Origin: Epiperipatus broadwayi | Lineage: Eukaryota > Onychophora > Udeonychophora > Euonychophora > Peripatidae | Reading direction: 5' to 3' | Length of the DNA: 64,000 nt | Assembly: GCA_028023455.1 (NCBI GenBank) | Contig: JAQFVV010006653.1 | Span: 246,001-310,000, forward strand | In this document: piece by piece, positions 49,000-60,317 of the stretch | Layout of the letters: every line of letters begins with the position of its first letter | Numbering within the stretch: position 1 is the first letter of the stretch | Notes under the pieces: model-generated | Told to the model about the DNA's origin: nothing | Databases searched by the model: none | The model's input: only the letters and a program-made list of their open reading frames with translations | Position numbers and translations under genes: made by a program

Positions 49000-51730
49000 T
49001 AAACTAGATCAATCTCTATTGTCATTCTCTTTGTGGTCAATAATAAAATTAGAAATAAAATTCAGGTGTCTCTTCCAATACTACCCTATAATAGATTAGG
49101 TAAAATCATCCAAGATATTTGCACATACAAAATTTTATCAATTATAGTGTACTAAAAGAAAACATATGTGTTTCAAGGTTTCCCTTTTTAAAAGCACAAC
49201 TAAATTTTTTTTAGGACAAACAAAATCACATATAAATACAGGAGAAAATATATACAAGCTTAACTTCAAGAAAGACAACAATTTAAAATAATAATACAAT
49301 AATAATTTAATATGAGAGTTAGACAATCATTACTACATTTAGTCAAAGTAGTATGTGTTAACATTGTGTTTAAATGGATATTTGTGTACGTGCATGGAAG
49401 TTATATTTTCAAAATATAATCACTTTGAAGATCAAAATATTTGAATTGGATTTATTATTACAATTTAACTAATGGATTATTTTAATAAGTTTATCAATTT
49501 AAAATTATTTAATAAAATAAATTATTATTTTATTTAATATCCTAATGCTATAAACCATCTGATTACAAAATAAACAGTTGTGTATTTTATTTGTGAACAA
49601 TTAATGTAATTTGGTATTTAATATTAAAAATATAATATTATTAAATCTTCTATTTAATATTTTGTCTCCAAATATGGCACTTTTAAATTCATCAAACTTT
49701 GAAACTTGCCTGCTTCCTATAGTTTCCATAACGATAGAACAGATTTTCCTCATACAAATTTGAAAAGCAAGGTATTATGGGTGATAGTGGATAATATCAC
49801 AGACCACATGGTAATAAGCTATAAATATAACCACTCATCACATTTGAGAAATATTGGCCAAATTTAAACCTAAATTTAGCCATTTTGTTAACCTTCTTCA
49901 ACAGAGAAGGATAGAGAAATCTGCTAGGTATTTTGCCTAACTTGGCAAAATGTTTCTCCTCATCAACCCAAATGGAAAAAATAAATATTTTAAAAGGGAA
50001 CAAAATTTAATATTTTGAGTCTTTATTGAAATAGCTTATGAAATTTTACAATATGTAAGAACATTTCTGTGCTCATTTTTTTTTTCTTTAAGTTAAAATA
50101 ATCAACTGAAAGTAATATTGCCTACCTCCCCAAGGATTACCATTGAATATTACAATCATCATAGAAACTTATGGATTATCATACTGTGTAAATATTCATT
50201 TATGAGAACTGCTTACACTACCAAGGAGTGTTGTTAATTCAAACTCAAGTCAGTGGATTATTTATTATTATTTTGCTTAGTGTTATAATTTATTAAGTTA
50301 TCTGAACTATAGCTACAGTCATCAAATTACTTGAACCTATGGATTATTGAAATATCTTTATTATATGTGTAAAATCTTACATACATCTTTGGATATTGTA
50401 TGTTGTTACAACCAGTGGATTAAAATTTTTCCTTTAAGTTGAAAGATACCACCAGTATAATCTTAACCAAAGGATTACAGATTTCAATGAATTAGTTTTT
50501 CATATTTATGTAAAGTAATCAAGACATTACAAATTATAAAATTCAATATTTATAAATGGATAAGTTGTTGTGGTTATATCTGTTGGAATACAAATACTAA
50601 TTGCGATTTGTTCAAAGTTTTGGGAAATCATACTGTTGAATTTTAGTTATAAATCTCAACCTCTGAAGGAATTCACTATATCAGCTGGATTAAGTGTTAC
50701 TTGTATATTTATAATTTATTGTTATTATAACTCCAGTGATATTTGGATATGAATGGAATTTTAAAATGCACCTAAATAAAATGTCAAACATTTATTCAAG
50801 ATTGCGGATCACCCATTTTACAGAGATTTTATAGTTAATTTTATTATTAGTTTGTATGAATGTTTAAAATGTTCTTATTTAAATAGACTTCTCATGAAAA
50901 TACTGGTATAATGAAGTTACAGGTAAAGGTTTAGATTACTAGTACAATTAGGTGTAAATGTGTATTTGTTACATTACTGGTATTGTAGATATATTGTGCA
51001 AAGCTTACTGTACAAGCAGCCATAACCTTGATAACATTATTTGTTTTATTAATCCTTGGAAACAACCTCTTAACTTCTGAAGCCAAGGTATTTTCAATCA
51101 AGGAAGAAAAAATTATAAAAGGTTACCCTTCCATTTATTCAGGAAATGTTTGTGTGATCTAAAGCATTTCATGTAGCATAGTAAACTATTCTCATGGTGG
51201 TGATACTTGTAAACATTATTAGTTAGTGGAGGAGAACTCCTAACAAAACATTTAAAATTTAGATGTTGGATAAGCTAGAAAGCATCACTCAACATATGAT
51301 TGTTGTATTTATTAATTTATGTATTTTAATAACACTCATACTAAATTTGAGTAAATTGTTTATTTGTTTCTAAATTGGTTAAGCAATCTAGATGAGGCCT
51401 AGAATAAACGTTATTGACTTTATTATCATCATGACATTAAAGGACTCAACAAAGAATTTGTAGACTTATCTGTAATTGATGTTCAGGCTTTGGGTGAATA
51501 TTGTACAACCTTCTCCAATAGATGACATTGTTTGCATCACTTTTCTTGATGATACAGGTAGTTATAACCCAATTTTAAGATATTGAATTAATAGAATAGT
51601 CTGATGTTATTCGGAAATATTTAGAGTACTTCAGTTCTTGTAATTACATTTGTTATTGAATTTTTTTTATATATATAATTGTTTATAATTGATAAATTAA
51701 TTGTTATTGTTAATTATATAGTGATTGTCA
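49000..51730 (-). mobile_element. Penelope-associated 3' sequence, copy 2
   Basis: Colinear with 14400-17100. The order attttatcaatta, ttaaacctaaatttagcc, recurring ggatta motifs (about 50170, 50253, 50339, 50414, 50469) and tacaaccttctccaat (about 51507) is the same. No GIY-YIG coding remains at the expected side. Confidence 0.5.
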
Positions 51731-51755
51731 TTAATTAAAGTCAGTATCATTATTC

Positions 51756-52010
51756 ACTAAATATCACATGATCACCATTCTTTATGCTTATGCAAGCTGT
51801 TTACACAGAGGGTTGCATTAAATCCTAAGATCTAGGTGCAGTGCTCTGATCCTAGGTTTCTCACTGATGAAAGCCACAAGCCAGAAACTAGTCTGGTAAT
51901 ATTGAATAAATAAGCACTAGCTAGGGATTTTATGCACAAAACTTTCTGCATCCATTGATTACTCTGGCTTGCACTGAGTGGGGCTGCTGTATGGAGTTTT
52001 TCCTTTGCTT
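51756..52010 (+). mobile_element. HH-family retroposon, copy F
   Basis: Full layout without the left arm: aatatcacatgatcacc, tttacacagagggttgc, aatcctaagatctaggtg, ribozyme 51850-51905, aataagcactagctaggg, cattgattactctggc and a degenerate gagtttttcctttg end. The target duplication is unclear. Confidence 0.75.
51850..51905 (+). ncRNA. Hammerhead ribozyme motif (copy F)
   Basis: CTGATGA (51864-51870), aaGC-cacaa-GCca, GAAAC-TA-GTC, then tggtaatattg. Core bases are all present. Helix I keeps only TGG against a pyrimidine-rich partner and helix II is short, so this copy is probably weak or inactive. Confidence 0.45.
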
Positions 52011-52097
52011 GTCATCATCTAATACAATTTGATCATACTTACATCTTATTTAAAATTAATTTTCTTTACTTAATTTGCACCATTCCTATTGCCACAT

Positions 52098-52620
52098 CTT
52101 CATCAAAATTAATAGTGTGGCCTGTATTTTTTTCATGGATATATAAAGCAGAACTAAGATATTTATTTCTATTTCTACTTATGTACCTTTATTCTTTCAT
52201 TTATGCTCAAACTACTCTGACCTATATATACCTTTAAATAAAACAAAAACTTTTACACTATATCAGCAATAAAGATACATAAAAGTAGGGTTAGAAATAA
52301 ATATCTTACTTCTGCTTTATATATCCATGAAAAAGATACAAGTCACACTATTAATTTTGATGAAGCTAAGGTTATCTTTTTTGAGAGAAATGATATAAAA
52401 AGAAGAATTAAATAATCTTTATAATTAAGAATTTATGATTCTGAAGTAATTAATTTATTTAAAAGTTCTTCTAATATTAAGGGTGTATGGGAGGTAAGTG
52501 GAATTGTGGGTAATGTTTAGTATAAATATGTTATTTTGTAGTTCTTTACAGTTGAGAAATCTGCTTGTAGCAGTTGGTAGTGTTTTATACTTTATTTTCT
52601 TGGCTAGTCTGGTTGAGGTT
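52098..52620 (+). pseudogene. Penelope-like C-terminal fragments in inverted pair
   Basis: On the + strand from about 52300, ALYIHEKDTSHTINFDEAKV continues to FFERNDIKRRIK and, after a stop, INLFKSSSNIKGVW. This fits the segment after the GIY-YIG core in Penelope-like elements (H-x-x-x-x-x-H-x-I-x-F/W and K-R-x-I-x-E-S-L). A second, shorter copy of the same region lies inverted at 52098-52193 (arms 52098-52193 and 52268-52365). Both are broken. The arrangement is head-to-head with about 75 bp between. Confidence 0.7.
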
Positions 52621-52810
52621 TGAATTTGGGGTCATTTTGATTATATATATTAGAATAATATTTTAAAAAATTTAATCTGTAATGATTACAATGATCATAC
52701 TGTCCATAAAGTACTTCCATCACAAGCTCAAGTAGTGCCAACCAACTTTAAAAAAAATTATTCCTAAAAATTAATTTTGATCTAAACTTAGATAAACAAG
52801 GAATATACAT

Positions 52811-53114
52811 TACTCTATTATTTAAACAGACAAAACTCCTCATACAGTAGTGCCACTCAGTGCAAGCCAGAGTAATCAATGAATGCCAGAAGGCTTATGC
52901 ATAAAATTCCTATCTAGTGTCTACTCATCCAATATCCCCAGACTAGTTTCTGGCTTGTGGCCTTCATCAGTGAGAAGCCTTGGTTCTGAGATCACTGCAC
53001 CTAAATCTGAGTGGCACTACTATATGGAGAATTTTGGCTGTTTTAATAACAGTTATGAGCAAGCATAAGAAATGGTGATCATGTAATGTTTGGTTGTTTT
53101 ATACTCTATTATTT
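52811..53114 (-). mobile_element. HH-family retroposon, copy H
   Basis: Flanked by tactctattattt at 52811-52823 and 53102-53114 (13 bp, identical). Left arm acaaaactcctcatacag, ribozyme on the minus strand, then gagtggcactactatatgga as the returning arm and the ataagaaatggtgatcatg family end. The identical duplication suggests a fairly recent insertion. Confidence 0.85.
52928..52984 (-). ncRNA. Hammerhead ribozyme motif (copy H)
   Basis: Minus strand: accaaggcttctca, CTGATGA, aGGC-cacaa-GCCa, GAAAC-TA-GTC, tggggatattgga. The core is intact. Helix I has TTGG/CCAA and TGGGG/TCTCA (two G-T pairs). The first helix II position is the A-A mismatch seen in most copies. Confidence 0.6.
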
Positions 53115-54059
53115 CTAAGTTTATTCTTAAATACCATGGTTAAAATTGTGTTCCAATTTTTTCCTGTGATGTTATTCTTTATTATTAAGATGAAAATAAA
53201 GCATACTGTCTTCATTGGATAAAGAATAAGACCTCAGTCTTTGCAAAAGATTTTCAATCTTTTCCTATCATTATTAAGAAAATTCAGTTGTATGAAAGGA
53301 TCTCTTTTAAGAAACCAAAGCAATGATATCAGCTCAAGTAAATTAATTGCATTCTGTTTTTAGAAAGTCACTGATGAATATATTAAATAAAATAATTGAG
53401 GGAACTGAATCCCATGATAGATTGTTCTGTAAAATTTTGTATCACAATTCAGTTTTCATTTAGTATTATTTGAATTTTTCTATTGGAGAGTATTTTTATA
53501 ATAAAGTAATGGTTTTAACAAATTTTAGAAGTTTAGAAGACCATTTTGCTAAACAGAATTCTAAGTCAAGGCTATAGAGCCTGTTTTTAATTTACTTTGA
53601 AAGCCTTTTGGAATGCAAATTCCTTGAAGATGAAACTTGTTAACAGCAACTTCTATCTAAACACATCCTGTTCTGTAAGTAAATGTGTCTCAAACATTGC
53701 AAATTTTTTGTTAATATGATTCTTTCAAAATGTTTGGGAGGACACTTTCAAAGAATATAAGAGCATAATCATAGCTTACATCTGAATTAAATATTAATTA
53801 GAACTATTAATATTAACTAAAGCAAATATTTCTTTTAATTAAAAATATTGAAATAATTTTATTTGTTATGATTTTACATTTTAAATGATCAAATAAAACA
53901 TATACTTCTTCCAAATATTTTTCAAAGAAATATTTTGTTTTTTCAAACACATTAATTGGTTTATTCAATTATATGCTTTATAAGTGTGTATCAAATTGTG
54001 TACATATTTTTTTCCTTTTAATTAAGATAATATTTAAAACAACATAATTTTCTGAATTA
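53115..54059. other. AT-rich, no gene seen
   Basis: No recognised features. The 53.4-53.8 kb part is of higher complexity but has no coding frame. Confidence 0.4.
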
Positions 54060-54835
54060 AAATTATTTAAATATATTAAGACTGTAAACCTCAAGAGTGT
54101 GCACATGAAAATGCAAAGGCAGGAACCCCCACTCCTCACCCCCAACCTTACCCTTTGGAAGAAGGGCCCTCCTTTTTTCAACCTCACTTGCTCTAAACCC
54201 AAACCTCATCTTGGGGAGAAGGGGGGAACCCTCCTTTCTTTAACCTACTTTCTATATGAATAGGTGAAGCTGAAGCAGTTAGATCTGAGAGCATAAGGCA
54301 ATAATTCAATACTTCACTGATTAAGTCCACACTTCCTATTACACATTAGTACTTGTGAAATCTTTTGATTTACAATGAATTAATGGAAAGATCTTATAAT
54401 TAAAAAGTAGGTTGAACTAAAGAAGGGTTCCCCTCTTTTTTCTTCCAAAGCGTAAGCTTGGGGTTAAGACCTGTAGCCGTAGTAAATATTACTTACGTAT
54501 TCAATGTGTGTTTAAATAAATTTATAATTACAACTTTAAATTATCGTAATAGATTTCCAACTATAAGATCTTTCCATTGACTCATTGTAAATGAAAAGTT
54601 TTCACGAGTACTAATGTGTAATAGGAATTGTAGACTTAATCAGTGAAGTATTGAATAGCTTCACACTCTCAAATCTAACCGCTTCAGCTTCACCTATTCA
54701 TATAGAAAGTAGGTTGAAGTAAAGAAGGGTTCCCCTCTTTTCCTCCAAAGCATAAGCTTGTATTTAAGACCTGTAGAGGTTTACAGCCTTAGTAAATATT
54801 ACTTACATAATCAATGTGCGTTTAAATAAATTTAT
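54060..54835. repeat. Nested inverted and direct repeats
   Basis: Arms 54241-54400 and 54541-54710 are inverted complements (tatatgaataggtgaagctg / cagcttcacctattcatata; taatcagtgaagtattgaat). Outside and between them aaagaagggttcccctcttt and ttaagacctgtag occur as direct repeats (54420-54475 and 54719-54775). The left end, taaacctcaagagtgtgc, recurs at 59143. Non-coding; probably a composite foldback element. Confidence 0.7.
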
Positions 54836-55549
54836 AATTAAATATATTATTAAAAAAAAGGTACTTCATACAAAGTTTTAAATACAAGTAAATATAATTT
54901 TAATTCTCATCTTGCTAAAACCTCTGTCAAAAATTTGTTTCAACTATTTTTTTAAAATCTTTATGCACACATATATGAGCAAAATAATCTGACCTCTTCC
55001 AGTTAAAACTTTGTCTTTAATTAATTAGTGTAATCTTTGTTACTATTTCTTGTATTTAATTTGGCATACTTATGACTCTTAAACATATTCTTTTATATGT
55101 AGTCAAACATTAAGCCACAAACAAATTTTTTTGACTTGTATGATATCTATAATATTTTCTATGCAAACAAAACTTTACAATTTTAAATTATACCATTCAT
55201 ATTTAATCATATCACAGAAATTATAGGTAATACATGACCCTTACTAAATTTCCTATATTTGATTTCCTGGCAATTGTTCTAGAGATTATACAAACTTTTA
55301 TAGAGCTTATTATGAAAATAATTTTTATCTCTATTTTAGTGTACTCTGTATTCTCTACATAGATTGCAACCTCTTCAATCTCATTTTTCAACTTGTTGGC
55401 AATTTTTGTTTTCACTTTAAACTCCTCTATAGTTCCTATAATGGTTGGTAATTTTTGACAATTTTTTATCAACTTTACATATACTTATAATAATTGAACT
55501 TATTTGGGATTTTTCTTAATTGAGATATTGGATGAATATATTGTGATGG
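54836..55549. other. AT-rich, no gene seen
   Basis: A 83-codon minus frame at 55221-55472 is rich in Ile, Lys and Glu and shows no known motif. I treat it as chance or as an eroded element. Confidence 0.35.
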
Positions 55550-56760
55550 TCAGATGATGTATGTTGATTTAACCCAGTTCGAATACTAGGCGAAAGTACC
55601 TCAAGGCCAACCATACGCGAGATATTAAATCAAGAATACTATGACCTCTGCCCTATTCGTCGAGTCTCGAAGCTATTATGAACCGAACAACACTATCTGA
55701 GCCACACATAAATTATTTTTCAACCGGCCACAAAGCTTAGCAACAGCGGTAGAGACATGGAGGGGAAATCCTAAGGAGCTAAATAGTTAAATGTGCAAGA
55801 GTACTAAGAAATATGTGTTTTGCGTTATGCGTGCCTGGATCATTGAAAAGTAAAATAAAGCATTTAATATACAATTAAGAAACTCAAGCTTTTTATAGTT
55901 AAATCATATGTTTAATTAATGACTTTAATAATATGACTAATGATATAATGGCCTCCGCTATTCCTCTAAATTAATGAAACAAAATAATTAGACAATAAAA
56001 ACGGATTAATAGGTTTGCGGTCTAAATCTTTTCCCAATTTTAATAAAAATTGTCAACTCGATCTTCTCGATAACGTACGATAAAAACAGAATCTTTCGCA
56101 AAGCATTTCTAATTGCTTTGCGCTACAAACAGGGTTTAAAAATTATTTAAAACGTATATAGCTAAATCAGATATACGTGAAGCTAATGGCGGACAAAAGA
56201 GGCGTTATCAAAGAGATCAAGTTGGCACACAAAAGAAACTGACGCGTATTTAATTAACAAACATAAATAAAATTGGAAAGAGATTTTAAATGAACAAAAA
56301 TTAACTATTAAACTTAACCGCAATGGAAGACTAAATATTTACACTGGTTAGTAAGGAAGAATAGCGCAGGGAAAAAGGTTAAATATAGATAGATGATCAC
56401 ACAATATATATATTTAAGGTTAGTCTAATAAAAATGGTTACATAGCAAATACATATAAATTCACTGAAGCAATTAGAAAAAAATGAACAAAAGGTAGCTT
56501 AAGAAATAGTTCAATAGAGGAGATACGATTACCGTCCTTTTTCCTTGGTCATGTTCCCTACGGCGTTCGTGGCTTGATCCGACCGTCGAGATGTAGTTGT
56601 CCGGACAATGAAAATATGTAGTATGGTTTCACGAAAAGTTCTCCAGACACGGCACAGAGTTCAGATGACGATAAATACTATGGCATTTTTCTGGTATTGA
56701 GGAACCCCGGCGATAGGCAAAGCTATTTATTTGCCTAGCCGAGCATATTAGAATCCATCA
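55550..56760. other. Compositionally distinct segment, possibly an unclassified element
   Basis: CG dinucleotides and G+C are clearly higher than in neighbours (for example gcgagatatt, cgtcgagtctcg, ccgaccgtcgagatg, tacggcgttcgtggc). No frame gives a recognised protein. A transposable element end or a less methylated island are both possible. Confidence 0.4.
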
Positions 56761-56849
56761 TACTTATACGATTTTTAGCTTGAGCAGGTTCAAACTTCAT
56801 GATTTGTAGACGATAATTGTAGATTTTTTGGAATAAAATCACAAACAAA

Positions 56850-57075
56850 ATCTGACAGAGTTCTCCTAAGAGAAATCTGAATGCACCTTGCAATAGCAGA
56901 TCTGAATGAAACTTGCAAGAGCAAAATCTTGAATCAACCTTGCAAGAGCAATCTGATATCACTCTTCCAATAGCAAAATCTGAATCAATCTTGCAATAGC
57001 AAACTCTGAAAGAATCACCTTCACAAGGAAAATCAGAATCAACTGAATCCTTCAAAAGGAAAAATCTGAATAATC
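56850..57075. repeat. Degenerate minisatellite, unit about 26-28 bp
   Basis: Seven or so units built on ctgaat.aa.cttgcaa and agcaaaat repeat from 56876 to 57070, with drift to ccttcacaaggaaaatc at the right end. The minus frame across it is open only because of the repeat. Confidence 0.7.
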
Positions 57076-57699
57076 AATCTTTTGTTCTCCCTTCTATTTA
57101 TACCCTCTCTGTCAGCTACCTTCTATTGTTTGTATGATCTGAGATCTTGATAAGCCTCCCCATGCTCCTTTGTTTCAAAGCAACACTTTCTAAAAATAAC
57201 TTTAACTTTTTTACTCTAACTTTCTTACTTCAAAGTTTGAATTCTCTTAATTAAAAGGAAAGAAAGAGAAGGCCATCTTTAATTACACTTGAATGGCTCA
57301 CTAATTAAAACTATACATTCTTTTAGAAAATGTTGGCAGGCTTATCTCAAAATCAAATCATACTAAATATTTTAACAAAATTTTAACAACAATATATTAT
57401 TATTTTTTTATAGTAGAATAAGCATTTTATTTCAGCAGAATTTTGCATTAACTCATATATATACGCTAGATGTATATATATGCTTGACTAATAGGTTAAG
57501 CAATTTTTATTAATAGAATGAAATTTATTTAAAACAAAATATTTAAATGTACTACACATTTAATAAGCATAATTATTTTTAACTCTAATGCAAAACCCTG
57601 CTGATATTGAACTATAAACTTAATTCAGGTCTACAATACTAATTAAGTTTATAGGAAGATGTGAAGCATGGATTGGACTTCAGATCCATTGCTTCAATA
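57076..57699. other. AT-rich, no gene seen
   Basis: The pair gataagcc (57158) and ggcttatc (57339) is a short inverted repeat. Nothing else was recognised. Confidence 0.35.
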
Positions 57700-58380
57700 T
57701 AATAAAATTAATGTTGAATCAATCAAATGTAGAAAGTAAATCCATCTTAGATGAAAAAGTAATAAAGTAAGTATGATCGACAGTACTTCATCTAAAGATT
57801 ATCATGATGTTTTACTGATGATTAACATCTATTCATGGCACTCAAAAAGAAAAAAATTTGGAATGAATTATTGAATATAAAACAAATGTACAGAGATTAT
57901 AAAAAAAGTTTAATATGGCTGCAGTAACTGTATATTAATGAAATGTTGATGAAAAAACTGTCAAAAAATTGGAAAACAACATAGAAACTGTGAAAGAAGT
58001 GGGAATGATAATAAAAACTGTCAATAAGTCAGAAAATATGTCAAAGGGTTACAATGTGGTAGAGAATTCAGAGATTCTGAAATAGTTATTATATTATTAA
58101 AAACTTAAAGTCTGTCAAACTTAAGGCAGTGGAAGAATCTAAAATTAAGTTTGCATTGAATCTATCAGATGTAATAAGCAAGTCTACTTTAGATAAGACT
58201 AAGATAACAGCAGCTTTCAAAGTGTACCATCTAAACATTGATCTGACATTTTATCAGTAAGTAATGTTGAAGCTAAAATAAATGTAGAGAGTTTAGACAA
58301 AGAGGAAGAATTTAAACCATTAAATTCCATGCATGTTTTTTTATTATTAAAAAAAGAAGATATGACCAACAAAATTTGTT
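57700..58380 (+). pseudogene. Possible decayed coding sequence, unidentified
   Basis: Several + frame pieces are rich in Lys, Glu, Ser and Val, e.g. KTVNKSENMSKGYNVVEN, TLDKTKITAAFKVYHLNI and VEAKINVESLDKEEEF, separated by stops. The recurrent valine- and lysine-rich pattern resembles retroelement or low-complexity protein remnants. I do not recognise it and it may be chance. Confidence 0.2.
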
Positions 58381-58572
58381 TCTTTACAGTTTATTAATCG
58401 TCACATTATATCATAATGGCTGATATTGAAATAAATACAGATTTTAATTTTTACATTTAAATTTGTAATTTCTAATTTGGTCTTCCTATTTTTAAAAACC
58501 CAAATGAACTTGTCAATAAAAATACACCCAGTATGAAGTAAAGAGCAGATTAAAATATCACTCTTATCATAC

Positions 58573-58756
58573 TGATGTATGATAAAAACAGGCAAAACTC
58601 TTCATACAGAAGTGCCATTTAGTGCAAGCCAGAGTAATCATGGTTTCCCGAAGGCTTGTGCATAAAATCCCTATGTATTGTGTTTTGCTGTTTTAATAAC
58701 AGTTATGAGCAAGCATAAGAAATAGTGATCATGTGATGTTTAGTGATATATGATAA
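58573..58756 (-). mobile_element. HH-family retroposon, copy I, ribozyme deleted
   Basis: Flanked by tgatgtatgataa (58573-58585) and tgatatatgataa (58744-58756). It has the arm ggcaaaactcttcatacag, then gcaagccagagtaatcatgg and tgcataaaatccctatg, and jumps to gttttgctgttttaataac plus the ataagaaatagtgatcatg end. The hammerhead region is missing. Confidence 0.8.
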
Positions 58757-59132
58757 CTGTAATAAAAATATGTTTAATAATACTTGAATGAAAATAAAAA
58801 GTTTATCAGGAATGTCATATATTTATACCATATGACTTTCTATATTTAATTTAAAAATTGTTTCTACAGAGAAAAAATATCATTTAGCAATGTAATCTAT
58901 TATCAATATCTTTAAACTATTGCAATATTATGTGTCAAATAGCAACATAAATTCTTAAAACTGTATGGATTTGATTTTAAAAAATGTTTCCATTCATACT
59001 TATACAAGACAAAATATGATAAAGCAAGGAAATGTTGTGATGTGGAAGCTGTTACAAGATATTAAATAATTCATCTAGAATAAATAATATAATTGATTTT
59101 ATTATTTTTACAATAAAAAGTTAAGTAACATT

Positions 59133-59215
59133 TACTAAGGCTGTAACCTCAAGAATGTGTGCGTAAAAATGCGATAGTAGGAACCTCTACAGGTCTTAAC
59201 CACAAGCTTAGTTAA
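59133..59215. repeat. Solo end of the 54 kb repeat
   Basis: gctgtaacctcaagaatgtg, aaaatgcgatagtaggaacc and acaggtcttaaccacaagc match both outer ends of the 54.1-54.8 kb composite, joined together without the middle. Confidence 0.6.
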
Positions 59216-59771
59216 AAAAAACCATTTAAAGTATTATAACACAAAATAGTTATGTATAAAAAATGTAATCAATTATTAAGGAAAGCAATACTTCTATTGT
59301 CTCTATGGATCACATATCATGAAGTCAAATACTATTTGTGATGAGAACAATAACATACTTACAAACATATTTCTAAAAAAAAATCATTGCAGATGTAAGT
59401 GATTTTTATTAAAGTTTTTTAATCCAGTTTAAAATAATCCATATGCAATAGCATCTCAAAATAAGTTACTTGCTAATCATGATTCACCATAATGACATTT
59501 CTTTTAAATTATGCAACCTTACTATTCTGACAAATTTTAATGCAAAGTAAAATTTCACAATAATTTCACTATAATTATATGGTGAAAAATTAATGCACTA
59601 TGAAAAACTAACAAACAAACAGATAAAATATAGTAATTACTATGAAAACAACAAAAAATATAAGCTTTTCAATATTCATAATTTAATGGATAAGTTTAAT
59701 ACTGCTGTTTTAGTAATAGCTTTATTACTTTTCTTAGAAAATTATAATTAAAATGGTATATAAAATATCTT

Positions 59772-60042
59772 ACCTATTATTAAAGTGGAGTTGGGCTGGA
59801 CATATTGCTAGAAGAGATGATAATAGATGGACAATTGAAATCTTAAACTGGATTCCAAGAGATTGTAAAAGACCCAGAAAGAGACTACGTGTGAGATGGA
59901 TGGATGAAATAAGAAAGTGTGCAGGGTTGATGTGGAGAAGCAAAGCTAAAGATCGAAGAAGATGGATTGGACTTGGAGATACATTCATCCTGCAGTGGAT
60001 TGATAATGGTTGATGATGATGATGATGATGATGACCTATTAT
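59772..60042 (+). mobile_element. 5'-truncated RTE-like LINE, 3' end
   Basis: An open + frame gives the C-terminal tail of the RTE-like reverse transcriptase: LKWSWAGHIARRDDNRWTIE, LNWIPRDCKRPRKRLRVRW and MDEIRKCAGLMWRSKAK, ending in a tgatgatgatgatga microsatellite. Flanked by acctattat at 59772-59780 and 60034-60042. It is the best-preserved of the three fragments, with no stop in the tail, but lacks every catalytic domain. The opposite-strand frame rich in His is its shadow. Confidence 0.9.
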
Positions 60043-60317
60043 GCTGCAAGTAACCAAAAAATGAAAATGATTGTATATGTCATTTTATGCTATACAACGC
60101 ATTCATACATAATATATGAGGAACATCATTTTTTCCTAACAAAGCAAATAAAATATGCAATAAATGTTCTCAAATATTATTTAAAAATAATACTGTTAGA
60201 TTGTAATTTGAAAGTGTAAATTTGTATTACTAACTGCATGTGTATGCAATTTATTTACAATTATTTCCATAATATCAAAACTTTAATATTCTTTATCTCT
60301 GAAAATGTAATTCAAAT

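Noticed and set aside
56735-57055. Cysteine-rich 106-codon minus frame
   Set aside because: Most of it is the 26-28 bp minisatellite read in one frame; the repeating Cys/Lys/Asp pattern is a consequence of the repeat.
59770-60057. Minus-strand frame starting with a histidine run
   Set aside because: It is the reverse complement of the RTE tail; the histidines come from the tgatga microsatellite.
60010-60219. Frame starting with eight methionines
   Set aside because: Produced by the (tga)n microsatellite at the LINE 3' end; the rest has no protein-like pattern.
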